From Roseateles terrae (GTDB lineage: Bacteria > Pseudomonadota > Gammaproteobacteria > Burkholderiales > Burkholderiaceae_C): a stretch of DNA of 64,000 nt. Position 1 is the first letter of the stretch; each line of letters opens with the position of its first letter. Below the pieces are notes generated by a model, which worked only from the letters and a program-made list of their open reading frames with translations, searched no databases and was not told where the DNA came from. The stretch lies in the NCBI RefSeq assembly GCF_014192155.1, contig NZ_JACHXO010000006.1, forward strand, positions 310,001-374,000, in the 5' to 3' direction. A program made the translations under genes and the position numbers. Below are positions 7,631 through 16,362 of this stretch, piece after piece.

Positions 7631-9577
7631 TCAGCGCATCTCGCGGAAACCGTAATCCCGCGAAGGCAGGTCGCACTGGTAGGGACGGGGCTGCAGCCCG
7701 GTCTCCTCCGCCACCTTGCACTCCTCGAAGAACTCGTCCCCGACCGGATTGCGGAACTCCTTCAGGCGCTGTGCAAGATAACGAGCCTTGTCCACCTCGC
7801 CAACCGACGCGAGCGACCGGGACCACGCCACCATCAGCCGCGTGTCGATCAGGTGATGACCGGTCCTCTGGGCCGCCACCAGCGCCTCGGCGCTGGGTGG
7901 CACCACCGTGGCGATGGCGTAATCCGCCTGCAGGTCAAACAGCGGCGAGCGCTGCCCGATGGCCATGCGGTCCTCCAGTGACGCGGCGTCCGCCGGCGGT
8001 GCATAGATGTGCACGATGCGCAGATAGTCCCAGACGGTCACTGGCACCAGCAGCGCGGCAGCGGCGCCCAGGGCGGCCAGATCCCAGCGCGTCACGCCGC
8101 GCGCCGTGGCGAATCCGCCGGAGGCACTGACTCCCGGGGAGTTGCCGTCCCCCGAGGACGCCTTGATGCCATCGCCATGGAGAGGCGCGCCGGCTGGCGC
8201 ATCCGCATCCGCAGCCAACGCCTCCGGCATCCGCCGCAGGCTCAGGCCGTAAGCGAAGGCAGCGGGCAACAGGAAGTAGGCGTACCAGAGCGGGTACTCC
8301 GACATGCTGTGCAAGCCAATCATCAGCACCACCATGAAGGCGCAGAAGCTGGCGCCGCTGACATCCTGCAGGCTGCGCCTCCAGGCCAGCAGAAAGCCGA
8401 CGAACAGCAATCCGACGACCAGCAGGCCCGCCGGCCAGCCCAGCTCCACCAGCAACTGCAGCACCATGTTGTGGCAGTGGTCGAAGAACGCGACCGGCCG
8501 GTCCGGGAACGGGGTCATCGTCCAGGCAAAATTGAAATCGCCCCAGCCGGTGCCGGTCCACGGGTTCTGCTGCAGCAGCGACCAGGTGTTGCGCAGGATG
8601 GCCAGGCGCGAGGGCGAGCCCGCGCCTTCATCGCTCAGCCGGGTTTCGGCGCCGAAGGCGTGGCCACTTGCATGGGTCCAGAACCGCACGAGCAGCCAGC
8701 TCAAACCGAACATCACCGGCGTCAGCGACAACGCCAGGCGCGGGCCGGCGCGCAAGCCGCCCTCGGAACGTCGCCAAGCGCTCATCAGCCAGCTGCCCAG
8801 CCCCCACACCGCGAGCAGCCCCACGCCGATGAAACCAGTGCGGGAGGCGCTGAACAGCACACACAGGACCAACAGGAAGAGCAGTCCGCACAGCGCCACG
8901 GTCGCGCGGCGGGCGCTGCCGAGCTGCCGCTCCAGCCACCCGCCTTGCCCCAGCCAGACGGCCGCCACACAGCTCCACAGCAGCAGGCTGGCCAGATGGT
9001 TGGGCTGGCGCATGTTGCCCACGGCGCGGCCGGCCAGACCCGTGCGCGCGATGAAAGTCCCATCGGCCCAACTGGGAACGAAGAACTGCACAAAGCTGAC
9101 GACGGCGCTGAGCAGGCCGGCACCGACCAGCGCCAGGCAGAACAGGGTGACCAGACGATTGTGATGAACAGCCCGCACCGCTTGAGCGCCCTGGATGAGG
9201 ACCAGCGCGCCGAAGAGCATCGCCGCGCCCGAGAGGGCGATCGACCAGGGTAATCCGTTGAGCAGCGGGGCGGTGAGCGCCGCCGCCAGCATCACCCCCA
9301 GCGCGCCGGTGACGGGCTCCAGACGCCAGCCACGATTGAGTACGCCACCCAGGGCCAGGCCGATGAGCGTCACGCCAAAGCCGAAAAAGGCCAGCAACTG
9401 GTTGTAGAGCGTCGCGGACGGCGTCTGATTGAAGGCGAACAGGGGGGCGAGGGTGACGCCGATGAGCAGGCCGACCGACATCAGCCAGGAGCTGCTCGCA
9501 ACTGTCGCATGGGACGTGGGCGTGCCGGAGTCGGCAGGTACGGGAGCTGTAGCAGGCTGGGGCGCGTCGATCGTCAT
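7631..9577 (-). CDS. PglL-type O-oligosaccharyltransferase (copy 1)
   Basis: A 648-residue membrane protein with about ten to twelve transmembrane segments. It carries the Wzy_C/PglL core: GNMRQPNHLASLLLWS, then NPWTGTGWGDFNF, then DHCHNMVLQLLVELGWPAG, then SEYPLWYAYFLLP. The last two blocks resemble the loop carrying the catalytic His of PglL. A soluble C-terminal domain of about 150 residues ends with Cys-containing segments. PglL enzymes transfer lipid-linked glycans onto pilins and other proteins in the periplasm. It is a paralogue of the upstream gene at 9826-11676. The start at ATG 9577 excludes a long arginine-rich extension. The pilin cluster context suggests pilin glycosylation. Confidence 0.85.
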   Translation of the reverse strand: MTIDAPQPATAPVPADSGTPTSHATVASSSWLMSVGLLIGVTLAPLFAFNQTPSATLYNQLLAFFGFGVTLIGLALGGVLNRGWRLEPVTGALGVMLAAALTAPLLNGLPWSIALSGAAMLFGALVLIQGAQAVRAVHHNRLVTLFCLALVGAGLLSAVVSFVQFFVPSWADGTFIARTGLAGRAVGNMRQPNHLASLLLWSCVAAVWLGQGGWLERQLGSARRATVALCGLLFLLVLCVLFSASRTGFIGVGLLAVWGLGSWLMSAWRRSEGGLRAGPRLALSLTPVMFGLSWLLVRFWTHASGHAFGAETRLSDEGAGSPSRLAILRNTWSLLQQNPWTGTGWGDFNFAWTMTPFPDRPVAFFDHCHNMVLQLLVELGWPAGLLVVGLLFVGFLLAWRRSLQDVSGASFCAFMVVLMIGLHSMSEYPLWYAYFLLPAAFAYGLSLRRMPEALAADADAPAGAPLHGDGIKASSGDGNSPGVSASGGFATARGVTRWDLAALGAAAALLVPVTVWDYLRIVHIYAPPADAASLEDRMAIGQRSPLFDLQADYAIATVVPPSAEALVAAQRTGHHLIDTRLMVAWSRSLASVGEVDKARYLAQRLKEFRNPVGDEFFEECKVAEETGLQPRPYQCDLPSRDYGFREMR

Positions 9578-9825
9578 GTGAAATCCAAGGCGGCGGACAA
9601 GGCGGAACTCTAAACGCTCCAGGCGAGCAGCCCAGACAGTCCATGCGCATGAACGACGGCGAGCGCGCACACCGCGCCTCAGTCAGAGGTCTGCGCCCGA
9701 GGCGGCTCGCATCGAGGAGGGGCCGCTCGGGACTGAATGGCCATCACGGGGAGATACGGGAGGTGCAACACCGCCTGGCGGCTGACTCGGCGTTTCCCCG
9801 CGAAGCGGGCGTGGGCAGCGCTTGT
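9578..9825. other. Gap between the two PglL-type genes
   Basis: A 248-bp spacer with no recognisable gene, strong hairpin or promoter. The two paralogues are therefore not tightly coupled. Confidence 0.4.
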
Positions 9826-11676
9826 TTATCGAAGCTGATCCCAGGAATACGACTGCGTCGGCGCACCACATTGATAGGGCTGCGTCGCACTTGCCGCGCC
9901 CTCGCCGCAGTCCTTGAAAAACTCCTTTGCCGCAGGCTGCTGCGACGGTCGGATGATGTTGGCGAGATAGCGTGCCTTGTCGGTCTGCCCCGTCGCATGG
10001 AGCGCGTTGGACCAGTTGATCAGCACCTGGGTATCGATGAAGCGTCGCGACGCACGCTGCACAAGCTGCAGCGACAACGGTCCGGGCGGGAGCACCTGAG
10101 CCGCTGCGCCGTCGGCGTGCAGGCTGAAGAACAGGGATCGCTGTCCCTGTCCCAGCCGATCAATCAGTTCAGCGGAACTGCTGCTGGGTTGGTAGATGCG
10201 AAGGATGTCGCCGTATTCCTTGGCGGCCAGCACTGCACCACACACCATCGCGAATCCGGCGAGCGCCAGTTTGCTGTTGGCTCTTGCGGGAGTGGCCTCG
10301 GCGCCCCTTCCCGCGGCAGTGTCAGTCGCGCCATCAGCGCCCTGGCCCGTGACGGCATCTGGCACTCCGATGTCCGCAAAACCACGGCCTGTGGCCAGAC
10401 AGCAGCCGACCACCAGCGCCGAAGGCAGCAGGAAGTAGGCATACCAGAACGGGTATTCCGACATGCAGTGCGCGCCAATGGTGATCAGCAGCATGAGGCC
10501 ACAGAGGCTGGTCGGGGACACGTCCCGGGCTACAGCCTTCAAGATCTGCGCGGCGCCCCACAGCAGCAGCAGACTGGTCAGCAGCCCCAGCGGCAGCCCC
10601 ATCTCCGCAAACAGCTGCAGAAACAGGTTGTGGGTGTGGTCGACCAGCAGCGGATGTCCTTCGGGAAACGGCGTCACCGTCCAGACAAAGTTGAAGTTGC
10701 CCCAGCCGGTGCCCCACCAGGGATGCTGCGTGATCAGCACCCAGGCGTCATGAAGAATCCGTACCCGCTCCAATGAGTGGGTGGCTTGGTCGCCCATCTT
10801 TTGCTGGGTCAAGAAAATCTGACCATGGGTCTTCATCCACCAGCCGATCATCGGCCATGCCACCGCGAACGCCAGAGGCATCAGTCCTAGCCCAAAACGG
10901 CTGTCGCGGGTCAGGCGGTTGGCACCGCGTCCGCGGCCGAAGGCATCCCACAAGGCCCAAAGGACGAGCAGCGCCATCCCCACCATTCCGGTGCGCGAAG
11001 CGGAGAACAGAATGCCGACGGCGAAGGCTGAGGGCAACAGCAGAACAGCCACCCGGGCCGCACCTGTCCCTCGCAGCCATCGGGCCAATGTCCCGCTGTC
11101 CTTCAGCCAGACGACCGCGATGCTGCTCCACAGAAACAGGCTGGCCAGATTGTTGGGTTGACGCATGTTGCCGATGGCCCGCCCATCAGGATCCGGCTGG
11201 GCCACAAGCAGGTTGTCGGCCAACGAGGGCAGGAAGATCTGAATCCACACGACCACGAAGCTGGCAATTCCCGCGACCACCAGAGCGCCACACAGCGAGG
11301 CAAACACGACCTGGCGCCCCTGTGGCGTCAGATTCGCGCCCACCTGCACCAGCAGAAGTGCCGAAGCGACTGCCACGGCCAACGTCAATGTGATCGGCAC
11401 CGGCAGATCGGTGGTGACAGGGCTGATCAGCGCCGTCACCAGCACCAGGACCAGCGCCAGACTGACGCCGTCTTTGCTCAGATGGCCGACGGTTTGTCCC
11501 TTGAGCGCCAGGCCCAGCAGGCACAGACCAAAACCGCTGTATGCAAGCAACTGGTTATACAGCGACAGCAACGGGAGCTCACTGTAAGCACAGAGCGGAG
11601 CCACCGCGGCGCCGACCAGAAGGCCGATGGCGATCAACCATCGGCCGGCACGCTGCTGGGAAGAAGAAGGAGTCAT
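9826..11676 (-). CDS. PglL-type O-oligosaccharyltransferase (copy 2)
   Basis: A 616-residue polytopic protein closely parallel to its downstream neighbour. It shares GNMRQPNNLASLFLWS, HPWWGTGWGNFNF, DHTHNLFLQLFAEMGLPLG and SEYPFWYAYFLLPSAL in the same order. The C-terminal soluble region also aligns (RRFIDTQVLINWSNAL and TDKARYLANI). It is an O-antigen-ligase superfamily enzyme of the PglL class, predicted to move a glycan from undecaprenyl diphosphate to a protein. It lies 77 bp downstream of tfpZ. The start at 11676 (MTPSSSQQ) is preceded by a poor ribosome-binding site; the 85-residue upstream extension overlaps tfpZ and was rejected. Which pilin it modifies cannot be told. Confidence 0.85.
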   Translation of the reverse strand: MTPSSSQQRAGRWLIAIGLLVGAAVAPLCAYSELPLLSLYNQLLAYSGFGLCLLGLALKGQTVGHLSKDGVSLALVLVLVTALISPVTTDLPVPITLTLAVAVASALLLVQVGANLTPQGRQVVFASLCGALVVAGIASFVVVWIQIFLPSLADNLLVAQPDPDGRAIGNMRQPNNLASLFLWSSIAVVWLKDSGTLARWLRGTGAARVAVLLLPSAFAVGILFSASRTGMVGMALLVLWALWDAFGRGRGANRLTRDSRFGLGLMPLAFAVAWPMIGWWMKTHGQIFLTQQKMGDQATHSLERVRILHDAWVLITQHPWWGTGWGNFNFVWTVTPFPEGHPLLVDHTHNLFLQLFAEMGLPLGLLTSLLLLWGAAQILKAVARDVSPTSLCGLMLLITIGAHCMSEYPFWYAYFLLPSALVVGCCLATGRGFADIGVPDAVTGQGADGATDTAAGRGAEATPARANSKLALAGFAMVCGAVLAAKEYGDILRIYQPSSSSAELIDRLGQGQRSLFFSLHADGAAAQVLPPGPLSLQLVQRASRRFIDTQVLINWSNALHATGQTDKARYLANIIRPSQQPAAKEFFKDCGEGAASATQPYQCGAPTQSYSWDQLR

Positions 11677-11752
11677 GGGTGGGCGATGGGGGCGGGGGCA
11701 GAAGGCATTCAGCGCGTGGATGAACCATACGCTGGATGTTCGTGGGCTTCGA

Positions 11753-12505
11753 TCAATGGTCGATCGGCGCAAAGCCGACCGGATCACCCGTCGATCGGTC
11801 CACCAAAACGGACCAGTCCGTCCGGCGCGCCAGCATCGGCAGGAACAGCAGTTGTTCCACAGGACGTCCGGTACGGGCTGCGGCCTCGCGGACGACAGTG
11901 GCCTGCTCGGGGTTGCGCTTGAGCCACTCATCGAGCGGCTTGCCAGTCTTGATGGTCTGCGCCCGGGCGGCCGCGTCCCACGGGCGCCAGTAGCTGGGAC
12001 GCGCGCCTAGATCCGCTCCGCTGAAGCTCAGCATGATGGCTTCCTCGCGCTGCGCGTCTGTTGGCCTGGCGGTGCTGACCAGTTCCGGGCCGGTCATCGA
12101 CAGGGCGCGGTACTGGGGCAGCGCCTGGGGGAATTCCGACACCAGCACGTCGTTGGCCGTGGTCACGCGGAAGCGATCCACTTCCAGCGCCAGCACGGCA
12201 GGTCGCGCCAGATAGACTGTCCGTAGGCCATACCCCAGCGCCAGCACCTGCAGCACCACAATGATCAGCAGGTCCCGCCGCAACTCCTTGCGAGGCTTGG
12301 TGAGATTGAAGACCGCAAGGGTGAGCAGGGGGCCGATCACGACATCCACCGCCATCAGGATGAACAGCAGGTCCTGTCCGCCCGACACGATGCGATAGGG
12401 CCAGGGATACCACAGGATCAGCACAACGGCTGCTGCCAGAGCGGCCACGATGACCGATGCCGCCAAGTGCACGCCGAACGCACGAAATCTGACACGCCAA
12501 TTCAT
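11753..12505 (-). CDS. tfpZ: TfpX/TfpZ family type IV pilin accessory protein
   Basis: A 250-residue membrane-anchored protein with family blocks in order: a first membrane segment, GGQDLLFILMAVDVVIGPLL, KPRKELRRDLLIIVVLQVLA, then a periplasmic domain ending SVLVDRSTGDPVGFAPIDH. TfpX/TfpZ-type proteins are encoded beside pilin genes in Pseudomonas and related bacteria and promote surface assembly of their cognate pilin. The ATG lies only four nucleotides after the upstream ligase stop codon, so the two are probably translated together. Its presence ties the flanking glycosyltransferase-like genes to pilus biology. Confidence 0.88.
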   Translation of the reverse strand: MNWRVRFRAFGVHLAASVIVAALAAAVVLILWYPWPYRIVSGGQDLLFILMAVDVVIGPLLTLAVFNLTKPRKELRRDLLIIVVLQVLALGYGLRTVYLARPAVLALEVDRFRVTTANDVLVSEFPQALPQYRALSMTGPELVSTARPTDAQREEAIMLSFSGADLGARPSYWRPWDAAARAQTIKTGKPLDEWLKRNPEQATVVREAAARTGRPVEQLLFLPMLARRTDWSVLVDRSTGDPVGFAPIDH

Positions 12506-12509
12506 ATGA

Positions 12510-13958
12510 TCAAAACCAGCCGTGAATCCAAAAGCGGGGATTGTTATTGTCCACGTCCGGGCGAGTGTTGACGGGTCCGGGCGTGTCGAACTGTGGCGAC
12601 GAGGTGACGGCGCAAGTGAGCAGCATTTCCACCGCCATGGCCGAAACGCTCATTGCAAGGACAAGCTTCAGCGCCAACATCCCGGGCGCCGGAAGAACGC
12701 GAGGGCGGGTCCAGGGCGATGTCGAAGAAGACGGCGAGGGAGGTTCCGAGGGTCCGGGGGCGGCATCGTTGGTGCCGAAGACTCTGGGCGCGGCCATAGA
12801 AAGCCCGATCAACACGGCAATCCACAACTGGGACACCGGCATGACGAAGTTTCCGGAGAAGGCTCCGTCCACTGCAACGCCGACCAGCGCCACCGTCAAT
12901 CCCACCGCAACAGGTGCATGGCTTGCAGGCGCAGCTCGCAGCGTGCCCAGCGTGCGGCCCATCCATTGAAAAGCCGGCACCAGAATAAGCACCGCGCCGA
13001 TGGCCCCATACTCCGCCAGCACCTGCGTGTAGATGTTGTGGGGGTGCGCGGCTTCACCGTTGTACCAGTGCGAGAAATGCATCGGGCCGACGCCGACCCA
13101 CGGAGCACCCCACCACAGTTTGACGGCCAGTCCCGCCAGGTAGTCGCGGAAGTGACTGCTGGTCAGCCCCTGCACATCGATGGAATGGCCTGCAGGCCGC
13201 AGCCAGACCAAGTAGACCAGCCACATCAGGCCCATGCCCAGCAAGGTGAAACTCGTGGACCGCCAGACGTACCCGGCCGCGCGGCCGCGAAACCACCACA
13301 GCGCCACCAGCAGACCCACAAACAGGGCCAGCAGTGTGGCCCGTCCCAGCGTGATGAACAGCACCATGCCGCTCATGACGAGCGTCGCAACGGCCCAGCG
13401 CCGCCACAACGCGCGGATATCCCGGGTGGCGACGACCGCCACCAGAGGCAGTACGACGGTTTGTGCGTGGTTGAGGAAACGCGGGTTATCAAAGCCGACG
13501 ATGGTCTCCCAGGGGTAGACGTTGTCTCCGCTGGCCAGGGCTGCCGCGAGAAGCAGCAGCATCAGCAGGGCATGCGAAAAAACGCCCACGACCGTGAGCC
13601 GCAAAAGTGCGTTGATGTCATCCGGGGACTGGAGCCCCAGGCGCATGAGCAGGACCAAGCCGAGCAGTCCAGCCCAGAGTACGAGTTCATGCAGCGCGAC
13701 GAATGGATGGACTGAAAGCAGCGTGGACGTTGCCAACAGCAGCACCAAGGCGCTCCAACGAACCCCATCTCGAAGGGACACGTGGCCCGGCCTCGCATAA
13801 GTCTGGACCATCAGTGCGATGGCCGCTGCAGCCAGGAGGATGACCTCGCAGACCCGCGCAATGTCGTGGGCCGAGTGGGCCGTCTGCAGCACCGGATGTA
13901 GCAGCGGAATGCCCCACAGCAACAGCGGGAGGCCCGGCAGCAGTCTGCGTAAGGTCAT
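12510..13958 (-). CDS. O-antigen ligase family membrane protein
   Basis: A 482-residue protein with about twelve hydrophobic segments and the Wzy_C hallmark PHNIYTQVLAEYGAIGAVL near residue 310, plus an upstream loop with VGVGPMHFSHW. It resembles O-antigen ligases/polymerases more than the two PglL proteins downstream. It lacks the RQPN and SEYPLWY blocks. A Pro/Ser-rich loop lies near residue 400. Located between pilA and tfpZ it could act as a pilin-specific oligosaccharyltransferase (TfpO-like) or make a glycan used by the others. The reaction is inferred from family and position only. Confidence 0.75.
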   Translation of the reverse strand: MTLRRLLPGLPLLLWGIPLLHPVLQTAHSAHDIARVCEVILLAAAAIALMVQTYARPGHVSLRDGVRWSALVLLLATSTLLSVHPFVALHELVLWAGLLGLVLLMRLGLQSPDDINALLRLTVVGVFSHALLMLLLLAAALASGDNVYPWETIVGFDNPRFLNHAQTVVLPLVAVVATRDIRALWRRWAVATLVMSGMVLFITLGRATLLALFVGLLVALWWFRGRAAGYVWRSTSFTLLGMGLMWLVYLVWLRPAGHSIDVQGLTSSHFRDYLAGLAVKLWWGAPWVGVGPMHFSHWYNGEAAHPHNIYTQVLAEYGAIGAVLILVPAFQWMGRTLGTLRAAPASHAPVAVGLTVALVGVAVDGAFSGNFVMPVSQLWIAVLIGLSMAAPRVFGTNDAAPGPSEPPSPSSSTSPWTRPRVLPAPGMLALKLVLAMSVSAMAVEMLLTCAVTSSPQFDTPGPVNTRPDVDNNNPRFWIHGWF

Positions 13959-13997
13959 GGACGATCCGTGTGAATTCGAATGATCGATTCAACAATA

Positions 13998-14022
13998 GAA
14001 AAAGGGGAGCAGATGCTCCCCT
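13998..14022 (-). terminator. Rho-independent terminator after pilA
   Basis: The minus strand reads a 9-bp stem (AGGGGAGCA / TGCTCCCCT) immediately followed by TTTTTC, 27 nt after the pilA stop codon. This is a standard intrinsic terminator. It should uncouple abundant pilA mRNA from the ligase-tfpZ-pglL genes, which would then depend on read-through or their own promoter. Confidence 0.85.
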
Positions 14023-14048
14023 CTTGGGCTGTAACAGCGATCAGTCGA

Positions 14049-14486
14049 TCAGCTGTGCTTGCAAGAAGCCGACAGATACTTGTTTTCGATGTCGCCGCTG
14101 GCACCGCAGGTCCAGGCCAGGGCCATCGTCGTGGTGTTCAGGACACCGACCAGGCTCAGCGTGTTGCCGTCCACACCGCTGCCGATGCCGGTAGCAGTTG
14201 CCTTCAGAGTGGCGGTGTTGCCGCTCGGGACGTATTCGATCTTGGACATGTACTTGCTGGTGCCGCTGACCGGCAGTTCAGCCGTGGTGGGCAGCGTGTT
14301 CATCGTGGTGCTGAACTCTTGCAGCGGCTGCTTGTAGGCCGACAGAGCGAGGATCAGTTCGCTGACCTTGGACTTCTTCATGTAGTCCGAGTAAGCCGGC
14401 AGAGCCACGGCAGCCAGAATACCGATGATCGCCACAACGATCATCAGTTCGATCAGGGTGAAACCCTTTTGGATAGTGCGCTTCAT
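14049..14486 (-). CDS. pilA: Type IV major pilin (PilA)
   Basis: A 145-residue type IVa prepilin. The short leader MKRTIQKG is followed by [20 protein letters not shown], which gives the PilD cleavage site, Glu5 and the N-terminal helix. Two Cys near the end (WTCGAS and SASCKHS) define the D-loop. The final residue is Ser, the position glycosylated by TfpO in some Pseudomonas and Acinetobacter pilins. AGGAG lies 8 nt before the ATG. A sigma-54-type promoter (14541-14556) and a downstream terminator make it a self-contained unit. Highly expressed major pilin is the likely role, but subunit abundance is inference. Confidence 0.93.
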   Translation of the reverse strand: MKRTIQKGFTLIELMIVVAIIGILAAVALPAYSDYMKKSKVSELILALSAYKQPLQEFSTTMNTLPTTAELPVSGTSKYMSKIEYVPSGNTATLKATATGIGSGVDGNTLSLVGVLNTTTMALAWTCGASGDIENKYLSASCKHS

Positions 14487-14540
14487 AGAAAAACTCCTGA
14501 GTGAAAGGGAGAGAGGTTCGGTCGAGACACTGCTTATGAA

Positions 14541-14556
14541 TGCAGGGGCTGTGCCA
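14541..14556 (-). promoter_or_regulatory. Sigma-54 (RpoN) promoter of pilA
   Basis: The minus strand reads TGGCACAGCCCCTGCA. It matches TGGCAC-N5-TTGCA except for one base and has the invariant GG and GC exactly 10 bp apart. Initiation would fall near 14530, leaving a leader of about 44 nt with a good ribosome-binding site. RpoN-dependent pilA transcription is known in Pseudomonas. Confidence 0.75.
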
Positions 14557-14718
14557 GGGCCCATCGACCTTGAAAACCGTGGAAAAAAGCACATTCAGCG
14601 GGTCAGGCCGGGAACCGGGTGACGATTTCTGTCTCCCTGGCTCGCAAAGTTCGTCCGTCTACCCAGACCAGCCAAAATTTGTCAGTCGCGCCGAAACGAG
14701 CCGTTACGCCGAGACACT

Positions 14719-15171
14719 TCAGGCGCCCGAGCGGCAGGCCGCCACCAGATACTGCTGAGGAATCGTGCCCGCACAGGTCCATTCCACGGCGCCGGCCGAC
14801 AAACCACCCGCGCCCGGTTTGCCCGTGAGCACCAGCTGCAAGCCGTCGATGTCGGCAGCGATCGAACCCGGACGCACCCGCGCCGCGATGCTCACTTCGG
14901 TGTCGCTGACTTTGGTGTACGTCACACTGTCCACATAGGCGCTCGAGGCACCCGACCAGTTCAATTGAGCCGCTGTCGGGAAGCTCGCGGTGGTTGTCAC
15001 ATGTTCCGTGATGAGCGCCTTCGGCGGCGTCAATGCCAGCAGCACCTCGCTCAGCCGGGTCTTCTTGATGTAGTCCAGATAGGTGGGCAGGGCCAGGGCT
15101 GCGAGGATGCCAATGATGGCCACCACGATCACCAGTTCGATGAGCGTGAAGCCGTGCTGAGAGCGTTTCAT
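14719..15171 (-). CDS. Second type IV pilin
   Basis: A 150-residue prepilin with leader MKRSQHG and mature start [20 protein letters not shown]. It carries a C-terminal Cys pair (VEWTCAGT and VAACRSGA). Its N-terminal helix matches PilA but the globular part diverges, and it ends in Gly-Ala rather than Ser. It lies 230 bp upstream of pilA with its own sigma-54-type promoter (15216-15231). No strong Shine-Dalgarno precedes the ATG, suggesting weaker translation than pilA. It may be an alternative major pilin or a paralogue under separate control. The chosen start removes a 28-residue extension that would not be a prepilin leader. Confidence 0.9.
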   Translation of the reverse strand: MKRSQHGFTLIELVIVVAIIGILAALALPTYLDYIKKTRLSEVLLALTPPKALITEHVTTTASFPTAAQLNWSGASSAYVDSVTYTKVSDTEVSIAARVRPGSIAADIDGLQLVLTGKPGAGGLSAGAVEWTCAGTIPQQYLVAACRSGA

Positions 15172-15215
15172 GAGGGGCAGTTCGGATGAGGGCTGAAAAA
15201 GATCGCCCTCATGAC

Positions 15216-15231
15216 TGCAGAGGTCATGCCA
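15216..15231 (-). promoter_or_regulatory. Sigma-54 (RpoN) promoter of the second pilin
   Basis: The minus strand reads TGGCATGACCTCTGCA, with GG and GC 10 bp apart and only two departures from the core consensus. Predicted initiation near 15204 leaves a leader of about 33 nt. Its position relative to the start codon mirrors the pilA promoter. Confidence 0.7.
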
Positions 15232-15401
15232 CTGCGCTCGCGTGGCGGCTTCCAAGGAGCGCCCCTCTGGGGCTTGCCAGAGGCTGTCATGAGAGTGACA
15301 ACTTACGTCAGGACCGATCGGCGCAGATGGTCGCTTTCATGCGCTCGGGGACGAAAAATGTCACGTTCAGCCCCGACCAAAACCGGTCCGGCCGACTGCC
15401 C

Positions 15402-16184
15402 TCAGGCCAGGCTGAATTCCTGGAAATGCTCCAGCGCCGTCACCCGGTGGCTGTGTTCCAGCGCATCCACGGCAGCCATTACGGCGGCCCGTTCGCCCGG
15501 TTTGATATGGGTGATGTGCACCCGCATCGGCGTCTGGAGCTTCTTCAGCTCCTCCCCCAACGTGCAGGGGCAATGATGCTGACTGATCCCAGCCAGCTCA
15601 CATTCGTCATCCGCAAAGGCGCACTCAATGACCAGATCGGACATCTTCAGCTGCGCCAGACGCTCCCACAGCTTGGGGTTGGGACCGGTATCCCCGGTGA
15701 ACACCCAGTGCGCGCCGGAACCCGGATTCACCGCGAATCCCACCGCAGGCACCGTATGTGCGGCGCTCAGGACCTCGATGTCCCGTCCCGCGCCGAGATC
15801 CAGCCGGTCTCCCACCGCGAACGGATGAAAGCTCAGCGCCGGCCGCTCGACCGAGGGCAGACGGGTGAAGTCGGGCCAGATGACACCATTGAAGATGTGA
15901 TCCTTCAGAGCCTTGAGTGTCTCCGGCAGCGCATGCACCTGCACCGCCGGCCGCCCCAGCTGGGCGCGTTGACGCTGCACCGTATCGGCCAGCAGGCCCA
16001 CGGACAACACGTGATCCAGATGGGAATGGGTCAGAAAGATGTGATTGACCCGCGCCATGGCGTCCGCGGACAGCTCGCCCACGCCGCTGCCGGCGTCGAT
16101 GAGCACATCGTCGTCCAGCAGGAAAGAAGTGGTTTTGTGGCCGGCCGCCATGGCCCCGGCGCACCCGAGCACGCGAATCTTCAT
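15402..16184 (-). CDS. MBL-fold hydrolase, class II 3',5'-cyclic-nucleotide phosphodiesterase-like
   Basis: A 260-residue metallo-beta-lactamase-fold enzyme. The metal motif is THSHLDHVLSVGLLAD near residue 55. Further ligands are likely in AHTVPAVGFAV, FTGDTGP and HITHIKPG. The pattern fits the PDEase_II group, whose characterised members hydrolyse cAMP or cGMP; other substrates are possible. ATG at 16184 (MKIRVLGCAGA) gives the usual beta-strand start. It follows the kinase/phosphatase/FHA genes on the same strand but is 178 bp away. A link to cyclic nucleotide control of pili is speculative. Confidence 0.75.
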   Translation of the reverse strand: MKIRVLGCAGAMAAGHKTTSFLLDDDVLIDAGSGVGELSADAMARVNHIFLTHSHLDHVLSVGLLADTVQRQRAQLGRPAVQVHALPETLKALKDHIFNGVIWPDFTRLPSVERPALSFHPFAVGDRLDLGAGRDIEVLSAAHTVPAVGFAVNPGSGAHWVFTGDTGPNPKLWERLAQLKMSDLVIECAFADDECELAGISQHHCPCTLGEELKKLQTPMRVHITHIKPGERAAVMAAVDALEHSHRVTALEHFQEFSLA

Positions 16185-16294
16185 GAGCCCACTGTAGGGC
16201 CACCCATGCCGCTTGCTAAGCGCTGAATTGGGCATTCCCCGAGTTTTTGCCTCAGGTTACGACTGCCCAGGGCGTTGGCGTGAAAACCTCCACG

Positions 16295-16317
16295 CGTGTA
16301 GGCAATCGCCTTACACG
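16295..16317 (-). other. Hairpin between the FHA gene and the MBL gene
   Basis: An imperfect stem (cgtgtaggc / gccttacacg, one bulged base) in the 178-bp spacer after the FHA gene. No T tract follows, so it may be a weak terminator or mRNA-stabilising structure. Confidence 0.35.
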
Positions 16318-16362
16318 GGGAAGGGGTGGCTCAGCGTGCGCCAGCGCACCCTGATTCCGGCA

